NCBI GenBank assembly: GCA_026193675.1
Contig: JAPHSO010000041.1
Span: forward strand, 1-7,037
Source: Gammaproteobacteria bacterium
GTDB lineage: Bacteria; Pseudomonadota; Gammaproteobacteria; Thiohalomonadales; Thiohalomonadaceae
Length of the DNA: 7,037 nucleotides
Direction of reading: 5' to 3'
Positions 1 to 6,248 of this stretch are shown in pieces. The translations under genes and the position numbers were made by a program. A model generated the notes under the pieces. The model searched no databases and was not told the origin of the DNA. It saw nothing but the letters and a program-made list of their open reading frames with translations. The stretch's first letter is position 1. Each line of letters opens with the position of its first letter.

Positions 1-239
1 CGATTGGCCGCCTCCATAATGCCAGGGCCACCTCCAGAGATGATGGTAAAACCGGCATCAGCAAGCGAGGCTGCCGTTTGACGCGCCGATTGGTAGTAGC
101 GATCCGTTTCAGGGGTGCGGGCCGAGCCGAAAATAGATACAGCAAAATCGACCCCAGAGAGGGTATCAAATCCTTCAGTAAACTCGCTCATAATGCGAAA
201 CAGTCGCCACGATTCATCCGCTTTTAGATCTTCAATCAT
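1..239 (-). CDS. LOG family (TIGR00730) Rossmann-fold protein, N-terminal part
   Basis: Partial gene: the start is inside the window (ATG at 239-237) and the 3' end runs off the left edge after 79 full codons. The translation begins MIEDLKADESWRLFRIMSEF and contains the Rossmann entry FGSAR (residues 37-41) and the nucleotide-binding loop SGGGPGIMEAAN (68-79). This pairing is typical of the LOG/TIGR00730 family, once annotated as lysine decarboxylase. Characterised members cleave nucleoside 5'-monophosphates, including cytokinin ribotides, to base plus ribose 5-phosphate in the cytoplasm; the physiological substrate here is unknown. The catalytic PGGxGTxxE motif expected downstream lies outside the window. 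A purine-rich stretch (AGAGAGATAGAGA) directly precedes the ATG and can serve as ribosome binding site. The start overlaps the stop of a small membrane ORF upstream (232-402), suggesting translational coupling if that ORF is real. Family assignment is confident, substrate is not. Confidence 0.9.
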   Translation of the reverse strand, partial: MIEDLKADESWRLFRIMSEFTEGFDTLSGVDFAVSIFGSARTPETDRYYQSARQTAASLADAGFTIISGGGPGIMEAAN

Positions 240-402
240 TCTCTATCTCTCTATTCTGTACATCACTATTCTGGGTGTTACGCTTTAACCGATGCTGCGC
301 ACCAAATACGAGCATCCCTACGCCTGATAGCATCCCATATTCGATCCACAGATAAAACGCCCACAGCCACCATATGAGCCAAAAATAGGAGCTTTTTCCC
401 AA
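232..402 (-). CDS. Putative small membrane protein, 56 aa, overlapping the LOG start
   Basis: A short open frame read from a possible TTG start (402-400) to a TGA at 234-232. With that start the product has 56 residues: a short basic N terminus (MGKSSYF), a strongly hydrophobic, tryptophan-rich stretch at about residues 7-34 (WLIWWLWAFYLW, then a glycine/leucine segment ending LVFG), and a polar charged tail from about 36 (QHRLKRNTQNSD, ending REIEND). This looks like one long or two short transmembrane helices with a basic juxtamembrane segment. The stop overlaps the LOG gene start in the arrangement ATGATTGA, a usual sign of coupled genes. Weak points: there is no in-frame ATG before residue 24, the ribosome binding site before TTG is poor, and an in-frame TGA at 414-412 blocks a longer N terminus. 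I do not recognise the family. It could be a chance hydrophobic frame, but composition and junction favour a real gene. Confidence 0.45.
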   Translation of the reverse strand: MGKSSYFWLIWWLWAFYLWIEYGMLSGVGMLVFGAQHRLKRNTQNSDVQNREIEND

Positions 403-482
403 TAAAACCGTTCACTTACACCATTTATCTCAATTTAAGCTGATAAAAGTGATAATTGGCTAACATCTTGGTGCATAAAGGG

Positions 483-510
483 TTGTGATTGCTACAAAAT
501 TCAATATATT
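483..510 (+). promoter_or_regulatory. Candidate sigma-70 promoter for the dynamin-like gene
   Basis: TTGTGA at 483-488 and TATATT at 505-510 are separated by 16 bp, giving a plausible -35/-10 pair about 57 bp upstream of the GTPase start. The -10 lies in the 8-bp palindrome AATATATT (503-510). The surrounding stretch 403-566 is clearly more AT-rich than the flanking genes and separates two divergent units. I found no convincing promoter on the minus strand for the LOG side and no recognisable operator. Assignment is by consensus only. Confidence 0.3.
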
Positions 511-566
511 AGGAGTGATTATTAAGAACATCTTCAAAAGATAACTAGAAGAGATAACAAGCAGGC

Positions 567-2495
567 ATGGAAAAGAGACTTTTAACCGAACAGATGCACG
601 CCTACGGCCAGTGGAAGAGTGAGCTCATCAAGAATATTGAGCGTTACCAGGGGTGGCTTGAAGAGAATGAGATGGGTACACCGGAGGATGAGTTACAGAT
701 CTACGAAATTCTCGGTCAGCTCCGTTCAGACAAGCTCACCATCGCCTTTGTTGCAGAATTTGCTCGTGGTAAGACCGAACTGATTAATGCCATCTTCTTC
801 TCAGAGTATGACCGTCGTCTACTCCCCTCTGAGGCTGGGCGTACCACCATGTGCCCCACCGAGCTGCTCTACGATTCTAACGAAGATCACGCCTATATTC
901 GTCTGCTCTCGATTGAGACAAGACTCTCAGATATTCCAATTGCCGAATACAAGCAAGATCCCATTAACTGGACCTCGATGGAGCTTGATCTCGAAAATCC
1001 AGACTCTATGGCTGAATCTTTCCAGGAGATCGTCAGAACTAAGATGGTCTCAATCGCCGATGCCAAGCAGTTGGGACTCTACACCGATGAAGATGAGAAG
1101 ATTCATGCTAAAAACGGTAATGCGCCATCTGAGATTGAGGTGCCTATGTGGCGCCATGCCATCATCAGCTTCCCCCATCCACTGTTAAAGCAGGGGCTGG
1201 TTATTCTCGATACGCCAGGGCTCAACGCCCTCGGCTCTGAGCCCGAACTGACGCTTAATATGCTACCCAATGCTCAGGCGGTGCTATTTATTATTGCTGC
1301 CGATACCGGTGTGACCAAATCAGACCTCGACATGTGGGCGATCAACATCAAGCCACTTCGCAAAAATACCGGTGGCAAAGGTCTGGTTGTGGTGCTTAAC
1401 AAGGTCGATACCCTGTGGGATGAGCTCAAGTCTTCAGATCAGGTTGATAAAGTGATTCAAAAGCAGTGCGAAGAGGCGGCAACCACTCTGGGAATCGGTA
1501 CCGAGATGGTTATTCCCTGCTCTGCACAGAAGGGATTGCTGGCCAAGATTCGTCATGATCAGGAGCTTATTGAGCGCAGTAATATCCATCGGCTGGAGCG
1601 CATCCTCGCCAACGATATTATTCCGTCACAACAGGATCTGGTACGAGAGCATGTGAAGAGCGCCATTGGCGCCATGGTTAAAGAGTCTCATGGACTGCTT
1701 AGAACAAAACTGACCAGTACCAAGGGGCAACTTGATGAGCTGGCAGGGCTAAGTGGTAAGAATACTCAGGTGATTGAACACCTGATGTCCAAGACCCGGG
1801 AAGAGCAGGTCGACTACCATAAAAATCTGGAATCATTTAACTCTAACAAAAAGCTACTTTCACAACATAGTAAGGAGCTTCTGGCACGTCTGAGTCTGAC
1901 CAAACTTGATAAGCTGGTATCAAAGAGCCGTCACTCCATGAGTGAGAGCTGGACCACTGGCGGACTTAAGAAGGGGATGAAAACCTTCTTCGATGGTGTT
2001 AATGAGATGTTTGAAGAGGTGGACGACTACTCTGATCAGATGAATCGTCTGGTGACAACTCTCTACCGCAAGTTCCATGTTGAACATAACATCCCAGAGA
2101 TCGAACCTATTCTCTACGATCCCAAGCCCTATCTTGATGAGCTACTTAAACTCAACGATGAGGCGGAGGAGTTTCGTAATAGCCCGGTTACCACCCTTAC
2201 CGAGCAGTCATTTGTTATTAAGAAGTTCTTCATCTCGCTGGTCAGTCACGCCCGCAATATATTCTTCAAGGCACACCGAGATGCTGAGAAGTGGCATAAA
2301 TCGGCCCTTTCACCTCTGGTTAAACAGATTAAAGAGCGTAAATCCGATATGGAAAAGCGGCTGGATAATCTGCGAAAAGCAAGCCAGTCTGGAGAGACGA
2401 TTCAGACCCAGGTTGATGAGCTGAAGAAGATCGGTATGGCACAGAAGAAGCAGTTTGATGATGTTACAGCGATCTACAAGGCGATTAACAAGTAA
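567..2495 (+). CDS. Bacterial dynamin-like large GTPase
   Basis: A 642-residue dynamin-superfamily protein; such GTPases bind and remodel membranes. The G domain spans about residues 55-355. G1 is AEFARGKT (63-70), followed by ELINAIF; the first residue is Ala where the consensus GxxxxGK[ST] has Gly, but the Lys and Thr are present. G2 is in GRTTMCPTEL (91-100), G3 is DTPG (215-218), G4 is NKVD (278-281) and G5 is CSAQK (318-322). About 115 residues separate G2 from G3, including a charged insert around 120-195. The rest is mostly helical: a stalk-like region (about 355-500), a mixed hydrophobic and basic segment at 549-570 (VIKKFFISLVSHARNIFFK) that could be a membrane-contacting paddle, and a charged coiled-coil-like tail (about 583-632). 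No signal peptide or clear transmembrane helix is seen. The Shine-Dalgarno is weak: AAGAGA lies 12 nt from the ATG and AGG only 1 nt. No partner dynamin is adjacent. Role unknown; membrane maintenance, division or phage defence have been proposed for relatives. Confidence 0.88.
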   Translation: MEKRLLTEQMHAYGQWKSELIKNIERYQGWLEENEMGTPEDELQIYEILGQLRSDKLTIAFVAEFARGKTELINAIFFSEYDRRLLPSEAGRTTMCPTELLYDSNEDHAYIRLLSIETRLSDIPIAEYKQDPINWTSMELDLENPDSMAESFQEIVRTKMVSIADAKQLGLYTDEDEKIHAKNGNAPSEIEVPMWRHAIISFPHPLLKQGLVILDTPGLNALGSEPELTLNMLPNAQAVLFIIAADTGVTKSDLDMWAINIKPLRKNTGGKGLVVVLNKVDTLWDELKSSDQVDKVIQKQCEEAATTLGIGTEMVIPCSAQKGLLAKIRHDQELIERSNIHRLERILANDIIPSQQDLVREHVKSAIGAMVKESHGLLRTKLTSTKGQLDELAGLSGKNTQVIEHLMSKTREEQVDYHKNLESFNSNKKLLSQHSKELLARLSLTKLDKLVSKSRHSMSESWTTGGLKKGMKTFFDGVNEMFEEVDDYSDQMNRLVTTLYRKFHVEHNIPEIEPILYDPKPYLDELLKLNDEAEEFRNSPVTTLTEQSFVIKKFFISLVSHARNIFFKAHRDAEKWHKSALSPLVKQIKERKSDMEKRLDNLRKASQSGETIQTQVDELKKIGMAQKKQFDDVTAIYKAINK

Positions 2496-2503
2496 CAGCT
2501 CTC

Positions 2504-2530
2504 TTCAAAAAGTCTCAGCTGGTCTATAAT
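2504..2530 (+). promoter_or_regulatory. Candidate promoter for metXW
   Basis: The 84-bp gap between the GTPase stop and metX holds a perfect TATAAT at 2525-2530. The best -35 match is TTCAAA at 2504-2509, only 15 bp away, so the -35 is weak and an activator may be needed. Transcription would start near 2537, leaving a leader of roughly 40 nt, which is short for a SAM riboswitch. There is no terminator-like hairpin with a U-run between the two genes, so read-through from the GTPase gene is also possible. Confidence 0.4.
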
Positions 2531-2565
2531 CCCCTGTCCACAATAACCACCTACGATCTGAGAAC

Positions 2566-2594
2566 GCTAATCCACTTTAATGGCTAATCCACTT
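2566..2594. repeat. 12-bp direct repeat straddling the metX start
   Basis: GCTAATCCACTT occurs at 2566-2577 and again at 2583-2594, a 17-bp period with the metX ATG (2580-2582) in the gap between copies. Extending to the full 17-bp unit gives 14 of 17 identical positions, so it may be an old tandem duplication. The second copy encodes residues 2-5 of MetX (Ala-Asn-Pro-Leu). Confidence 0.85.
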
Positions 2595-3737
2595 CCATCT
2601 GACTCTGTTGGTGTTGTCATACCCGACACGCTTCAATTTGATGAGCCTCTTACACTTGATTGCGGTCGTACGCTTAATAGCTATGAGCTGATCTACGAGA
2701 CCTATGGCACACTCAATGAGGCCCGTAGTAATGCCATTCTCATTTGTCATGCATTGAGTGGGGATCACCACGCTGCCGGTTATCACAGCATCGAAGATCG
2801 TAAACCTGGATGGTGGGAATCGGCTATCGGGCCAGGAAAACCGATCGATACCAACAGATTTTTCGTTGTCTCCCTCAACAATCTCGGTGGCTGTAAAGGC
2901 TCAACCGGCCCCAACACCATCAACCCCGCCACCAACAAGCAGTGGGGCCCTGACTTCCCAATTGTGACGGTGCGAGATTGGGTTGAGAGTCAGGCACGTT
3001 TGAGTGACCGTCTTAACATCGACAGGTGGTGTGCAATTATTGGCGGCTCCCTTGGTGGCATGCAGGTGATGCAATGGGCCATCGACTACCCTGAACGAAT
3101 CGATCATGCCGTTATCATCGCCTCTGCACCGAATCTAACCGCGCAAAATATCGGCTTTAATGAGGTGGTGCGCCAGGCATTGCGTACCGATCCCAACTTC
3201 CATGATGGCCACTACTACGAACATGAGACTGTTCCCAGTGGTGGGATGAAGATTGCCCGCATGCTGGGACACATCACCTATCTCTCTGATGATGCAATGC
3301 GCGCCAAATTTGGCCGTGAGCTGCGCGAAGAGAGGATTCAGTACGGCTATGATGTCGATTTTCAGGTTGAGAGTTATCTGCGTTATCAGGGTGAATCCTT
3401 CGTCAACAAGTTTGATGCCAACACCTATCTGTTGATGACCAAATCGCTCGATTACTTCGATCCCGCAGATAAACATGGGGGTAATCTTTCGGAGGCGCTG
3501 AAGGGTGTCACCTCAAAGTTTCTGGTGATCTCTTTCACCAGTGACTGGCGCTTTTCACCTGAGCGTTCACGAGAGATTGTTAAGGCGCTAGTCGACAATG
3601 ATAAAACCGTCAGTTATGCCGAGATTGAGGCCAACCACGGTCACGACGCATTCCTGATCCCGATTCCCCGTTATCTTGAAATATTTGACGCCTATATGAA
3701 ACGAGTCGCTGATAAGATTGAGGAGATTGACGCATGA
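2580..3737 (+). CDS. metX: Homoserine O-acyltransferase MetX (probably O-succinyltransferase)
   Basis: Activates L-homoserine by O-acylation, the committed step of methionine synthesis, in the cytoplasm. The 385-residue protein is full length for the alpha/beta-hydrolase MetX family. Visible landmarks are HALSGDHHAAGYH (57-69), the oxyanion region NNLGGCKGSTGP (100-111), the nucleophile elbow GGSLGGMQ (155-162; Ser157), Asp322 in FTSDWRFSP and His355 in NHGHDAFL, which complete the triad. Arg227 in KIARMLGHITY matches the conserved family arginine. The sequence closely resembles the gammaproteobacterial MetX proteins (for example from Pseudomonas) reclassified as homoserine O-succinyltransferases, so succinyl-CoA is the likelier donor than acetyl-CoA; this is inference from resemblance. 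The start is the first ATG after an in-frame TAA at 2568-2570, but its Shine-Dalgarno is poor. The stop overlaps metW by 4 bp (ATGA), so the two are translated as a coupled pair. Confidence 0.95.
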   Translation: MANPLPSDSVGVVIPDTLQFDEPLTLDCGRTLNSYELIYETYGTLNEARSNAILICHALSGDHHAAGYHSIEDRKPGWWESAIGPGKPIDTNRFFVVSLNNLGGCKGSTGPNTINPATNKQWGPDFPIVTVRDWVESQARLSDRLNIDRWCAIIGGSLGGMQVMQWAIDYPERIDHAVIIASAPNLTAQNIGFNEVVRQALRTDPNFHDGHYYEHETVPSGGMKIARMLGHITYLSDDAMRAKFGRELREERIQYGYDVDFQVESYLRYQGESFVNKFDANTYLLMTKSLDYFDPADKHGGNLSEALKGVTSKFLVISFTSDWRFSPERSREIVKALVDNDKTVSYAEIEANHGHDAFLIPIPRYLEIFDAYMKRVADKIEEIDA

Positions 3738-4348
3738 GCCTGCTCCGACCCGACCTCGATATCATTAGTGAGTGGATCGCCCCTAATAGCCGTGTTCTTG
3801 ATCTGGGTTGCGGTGACGGCACCCTGCTCGACTCTCTGCAACGGCAACGCAATGTCGATGGTTATGGACTGGAGATCGATCCCGATAATATTGAGGCCTG
3901 CATCAAAAAAGGGGTCAACGTGATCCAGAGTGACCTTGATGCGGGACTGAGCGACTACTTCAACGATGAGTCTTTCGATTACGTGGTGATGACCCAGACC
4001 CTGCAGGCGATGAACTATCCCTCCAGACTACTCAAGGAGATGTTGCGTGTCGGTAAAGAGGGGATCGTCACCTTCCCCAACTTTGGTCACTGGAAGAGCC
4101 GCCTGCAGATCGCCATCGGTGGACACATGCCGGTCTCCCGCTCTCTACCCAACGAGTGGTTCAACACACCCAATATCCATCTCTGTACCTTGAACGATTT
4201 TGAGACCCTCTGTGAGCGTCTCGACATCGTTATTCTTGAACGTCAGGTGGTCGATGTCTCCCACCGCAATCGCTTCATTATGAATCTATGGCCCAATCTC
4301 CTTGGAGAGATCGCTATCTATCGATTCAAGTGTGGCGTCACGATATAG
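3734..4348 (+). CDS. metW: Methionine biosynthesis protein MetW
   Basis: A 204-residue class I SAM-dependent methyltransferase-fold protein of the MetW family, the standard partner of MetX in many proteobacteria. Motif I is VLDLGCGDGTLL (21-32), followed by the acidic strand end GLEID (45-49), and TFPNFGHWKSR (113-123), a segment characteristic of MetW. No methyl-acceptor is established for the family; genetic work links it to methionine synthesis, and an effect on MetX activity has been proposed. The start is well supported: GAGGAG at 3720-3725 lies 8 nt before the ATG, and the ATG overlaps the metX stop as ATGA. The 3' end overlaps the convergent TauE/SafE-like gene by 31 bp. There is nothing to suggest loss of function. 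Confidence 0.94.
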   Translation: MSLLRPDLDIISEWIAPNSRVLDLGCGDGTLLDSLQRQRNVDGYGLEIDPDNIEACIKKGVNVIQSDLDAGLSDYFNDESFDYVVMTQTLQAMNYPSRLLKEMLRVGKEGIVTFPNFGHWKSRLQIAIGGHMPVSRSLPNEWFNTPNIHLCTLNDFETLCERLDIVILERQVVDVSHRNRFIMNLWPNLLGEIAIYRFKCGVTI

Positions 4349-5004
4349 AAAAGCCCCATCAGCACAACGACGCCACCTGCCAGGTGAGTCACTAGAGGTT
4401 GTCGAATCCAGCCACTAACCTTTCCGGCAACCAGGCCCATCGCAAACAGGTTTGGCAGAGTGCCCAAACCAAACGCCAGCAACAGCAACCCGCCCTGTAG
4501 CGCACTGCCTGCCGAAATGGCCCAAATTAAGACACTATAGACCAGGCCACAGGGCAGCCAGCCCCACACCAGTCCCATCGTCAGGGCTTGAGACACTGAT
4601 CGAATCGGCAGTAGCTTGCGTGCAAATGGCTCGATAAAGCGCCAAACAAATCCACCGAGCTTCTCCACTCCGGTTAGGCCAAACCACCAGCCACCAAGAT
4701 AGAGACCCAGGGCCACCATAAACAGGCCTGCGACAGTTTGCATCACCACCTTGGCCTGTTGCAGTAACAGCAGATCTCCCATCCAGGCACCTGCCCCCCC
4801 CACCAGCAGCCCGGCGATGGTGTAGCTCATCAGGCGACCGCTGTTATAACTGATCAGATAGGGGAGCTGGGCACGCCATTGCATCCGTCTCTCTTCGGGC
4901 AGGCCAATACTCAGAGTTGCAACGATTCCGCCACACATACCGACGCAGTGAACACCACCCAGCAGCCCCACCAAAAAGGCGGCGAAGTAACTGATCTCAA
5001 TCAT
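4318..5004 (-). CDS. TauE/SafE-family (DsbD_2-like) six-helix membrane protein
   Basis: A 228-residue inner-membrane protein with about six hydrophobic helices (roughly 5-30, 58-77, 85-106, 140-165, 170-195, 205-223). The N-terminal helix carries GGVHCVGMCGG (16-26; His19, Cys20, Cys24), and helix 4 carries WLPCGL (149-154; Pro151, Cys152). These paired cysteine sites are the hallmark of the DsbD_2/cytochrome c biogenesis transmembrane-like proteins usually annotated as 'sulfite exporter TauE/SafE family'. Relatives often lie beside cytochrome cbb3 oxidase maturation genes, and a thiol-redox or copper role has been suggested; no such neighbour is visible here. The start ATG at 5004-5002 overlaps the stop of the AmpG-like gene by 4 bp and is preceded by a purine-rich GAGAGGGGCA ribosome site. 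It is the last gene of the minus-strand operon. Substrate unknown; the name 'sulfite exporter' should not be taken literally. Confidence 0.85.
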   Translation of the reverse strand: MIEISYFAAFLVGLLGGVHCVGMCGGIVATLSIGLPEERRMQWRAQLPYLISYNSGRLMSYTIAGLLVGGAGAWMGDLLLLQQAKVVMQTVAGLFMVALGLYLGGWWFGLTGVEKLGGFVWRFIEPFARKLLPIRSVSQALTMGLVWGWLPCGLVYSVLIWAISAGSALQGGLLLLAFGLGTLPNLFAMGLVAGKVSGWIRQPLVTHLAGGVVVLMGLFYIVTPHLNR

Positions 5005-6248
5005 TGCCCCTCTCTTTGATCCTCACCCAGACTCTGCCAGGGTGCGAAACGCTGCAACAGCATCAATCCGGGGAGGGCGATTACCGCACAGATAATGAAA
5101 AACTCAGCCCAGCCTACCGCCTCCACCAGGAATCCTGTGGGGGCCGATGCAATCACCCGAGGAATGCCCATCAGACTGGTGAGCAGTGCATACTGGGTAG
5201 CGGTAAATTTTTTATTGGTAATACTCGCCATAAATGCGACATAGGCGGCCGTTCCCATGCCGCCACTCAGGTTCTCAAAGGCGATAACAGCTGCCAACCA
5301 ATCCAGTTCATGACCAACCCAAACCAGAATCGCAAACCCGGCAGTTGAGATCGCCTGTAATCCCCCAAAGATCCACAACGAGCGATTGATGCCCCAGCGC
5401 AGGATTAAAAATCCTCCCAGCAACCCACCAATAATGGTGGCCCAAAAACCGAACAGTTTTGCGACCGCTCCAATCTCGCTCTTGCTGTATCCCATATCGA
5501 GATAGAACGGTGTGGTCATTGAGGCCGCCATCGTATCACCAAGCTTATAGAAGAGGATAAATGCGAGGATCAAGACAGCCTCAGGTCGGGAAAAGTACTC
5601 GATAAATGGGTCGACCACCGCCTCCCTGATGTTGATTGGCGTCCCCTCAGGCTCATCAGGCTCTTTTGCCAGCAGGGTCGCCACTACGCCCACTAACATC
5701 GACAAAGCCATCAACAGGTAGACCATCTGGAAATCGAAGATATCGGCTAAAATAAGACCGCCACTGCCGGCAAGCAGCATACCGATGCGATAGCCGTTTA
5801 CATAGAGAGAAGAGCCCAACCCCAGCTCATTATCCTTGAGATCTTCACGACGATAGGCATCGACCACAATGTCCTGACTGGCTGAGAAAAATGTTACCAG
5901 AAAGGCGATACCCGCCAGCAACCAGGGATCTTCAGCGGGATTGCTAAAGCCGAGCCAGATGATCGAAACCATAAGTGAGATCTGCGCCAACAACATCCAG
6001 CCGCGGCGGCGACCCAAAAAGGGCAGGGTAAATCGATCCAGTACCGGCGCCCAGATAAACTTGAGGGTATAGGGGAGTCCAACCAGAGCAAACAGCCCGA
6101 TGACCGAGAGATCAACGCCATCCTCGCGCATCCACGCCTGAAGTACTGATCCGGTCAACAGCAGAGGGAGGCCGCAGGCAAATCCCATCACAAAGGCGAC
6201 ACCCATCCGCCAGTAGAAAGAGCGGTTTTTAAGTATGTTCCAGACCAC
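5001..6248 (-). CDS. ampG: AmpG-like muropeptide MFS permease
   Basis: Major-facilitator inner-membrane transporter of the AmpG type; E. coli AmpG imports anhydromuropeptides (GlcNAc-anhydroMurNAc peptides) from the periplasm for cell-wall recycling, and in species with ampC-ampR this feeds beta-lactamase induction. Using a GTG start at 6248-6246 gives 415 residues with about 12 helices. Diagnostic segments match E. coli AmpG: GFACGLPLLLTG (22-33), LQAWM (36-40), DRFTLPFLGRRRGW (71-84), SASQDIVVDAY (122-132), NGYRIGMLL (151-159). It is shorter than the 491-residue E. coli protein, lacking a long C-terminal extension. Start choice: an upstream in-frame ATG at 6293-6291 would give 430 residues but add a non-family, cysteine-containing leader inside the MOSC gene with GAGGG abutting the codon. 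The GTG shares a base with the MOSC stop (TAGTG) and has GGAG 11 nt upstream, so I prefer it. The stop overlaps the next gene as ATGA. Whether it carries muropeptides here is inferred from resemblance. Confidence 0.85.
   Translation of the reverse strand: MVWNILKNRSFYWRMGVAFVMGFACGLPLLLTGSVLQAWMREDGVDLSVIGLFALVGLPYTLKFIWAPVLDRFTLPFLGRRRGWMLLAQISLMVSIIWLGFSNPAEDPWLLAGIAFLVTFFSASQDIVVDAYRREDLKDNELGLGSSLYVNGYRIGMLLAGSGGLILADIFDFQMVYLLMALSMLVGVVATLLAKEPDEPEGTPINIREAVVDPFIEYFSRPEAVLILAFILFYKLGDTMAASMTTPFYLDMGYSKSEIGAVAKLFGFWATIIGGLLGGFLILRWGINRSLWIFGGLQAISTAGFAILVWVGHELDWLAAVIAFENLSGGMGTAAYVAFMASITNKKFTATQYALLTSLMGIPRVIASAPTGFLVEAVGWAEFFIICAVIALPGLMLLQRFAPWQSLGEDQREGQ

Noticed and set aside
276..371. 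Alternative minus-strand frame beginning at an ATG within the small membrane ORF (ATGGTGGCTGTG)
   Set aside because: It yields about 30 residues of mixed composition and does not reach the LOG start; the overlapping tryptophan-rich frame fits the junction much better.
2496..2521. CAGCT ... AGCTG inverted repeat after the GTPase stop, as a terminator
   Set aside because: The arms pair for only 5 bp around a 16-nt loop and no U-run follows, so it is not a credible intrinsic terminator.
2531..2579. SAM-responsive riboswitch or MetJ operator ahead of metX
   Set aside because: The leader after the TATAAT is about 40 nt, shows no riboswitch-like stem pattern, and contains no AGACGTCT-like met box.
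3135..3476. 113-codon open frame on the minus strand within metX
   Set aside because: It lies wholly inside a well-supported gene, has no recognisable family and no coding context; it is an antisense shadow.
567..4348. GTPase plus metXW as a phage-defence island
   Set aside because: metX and metW are housekeeping genes with normal spacing and their own candidate promoter, and no nuclease, toxin, integrase or other defence gene is present.
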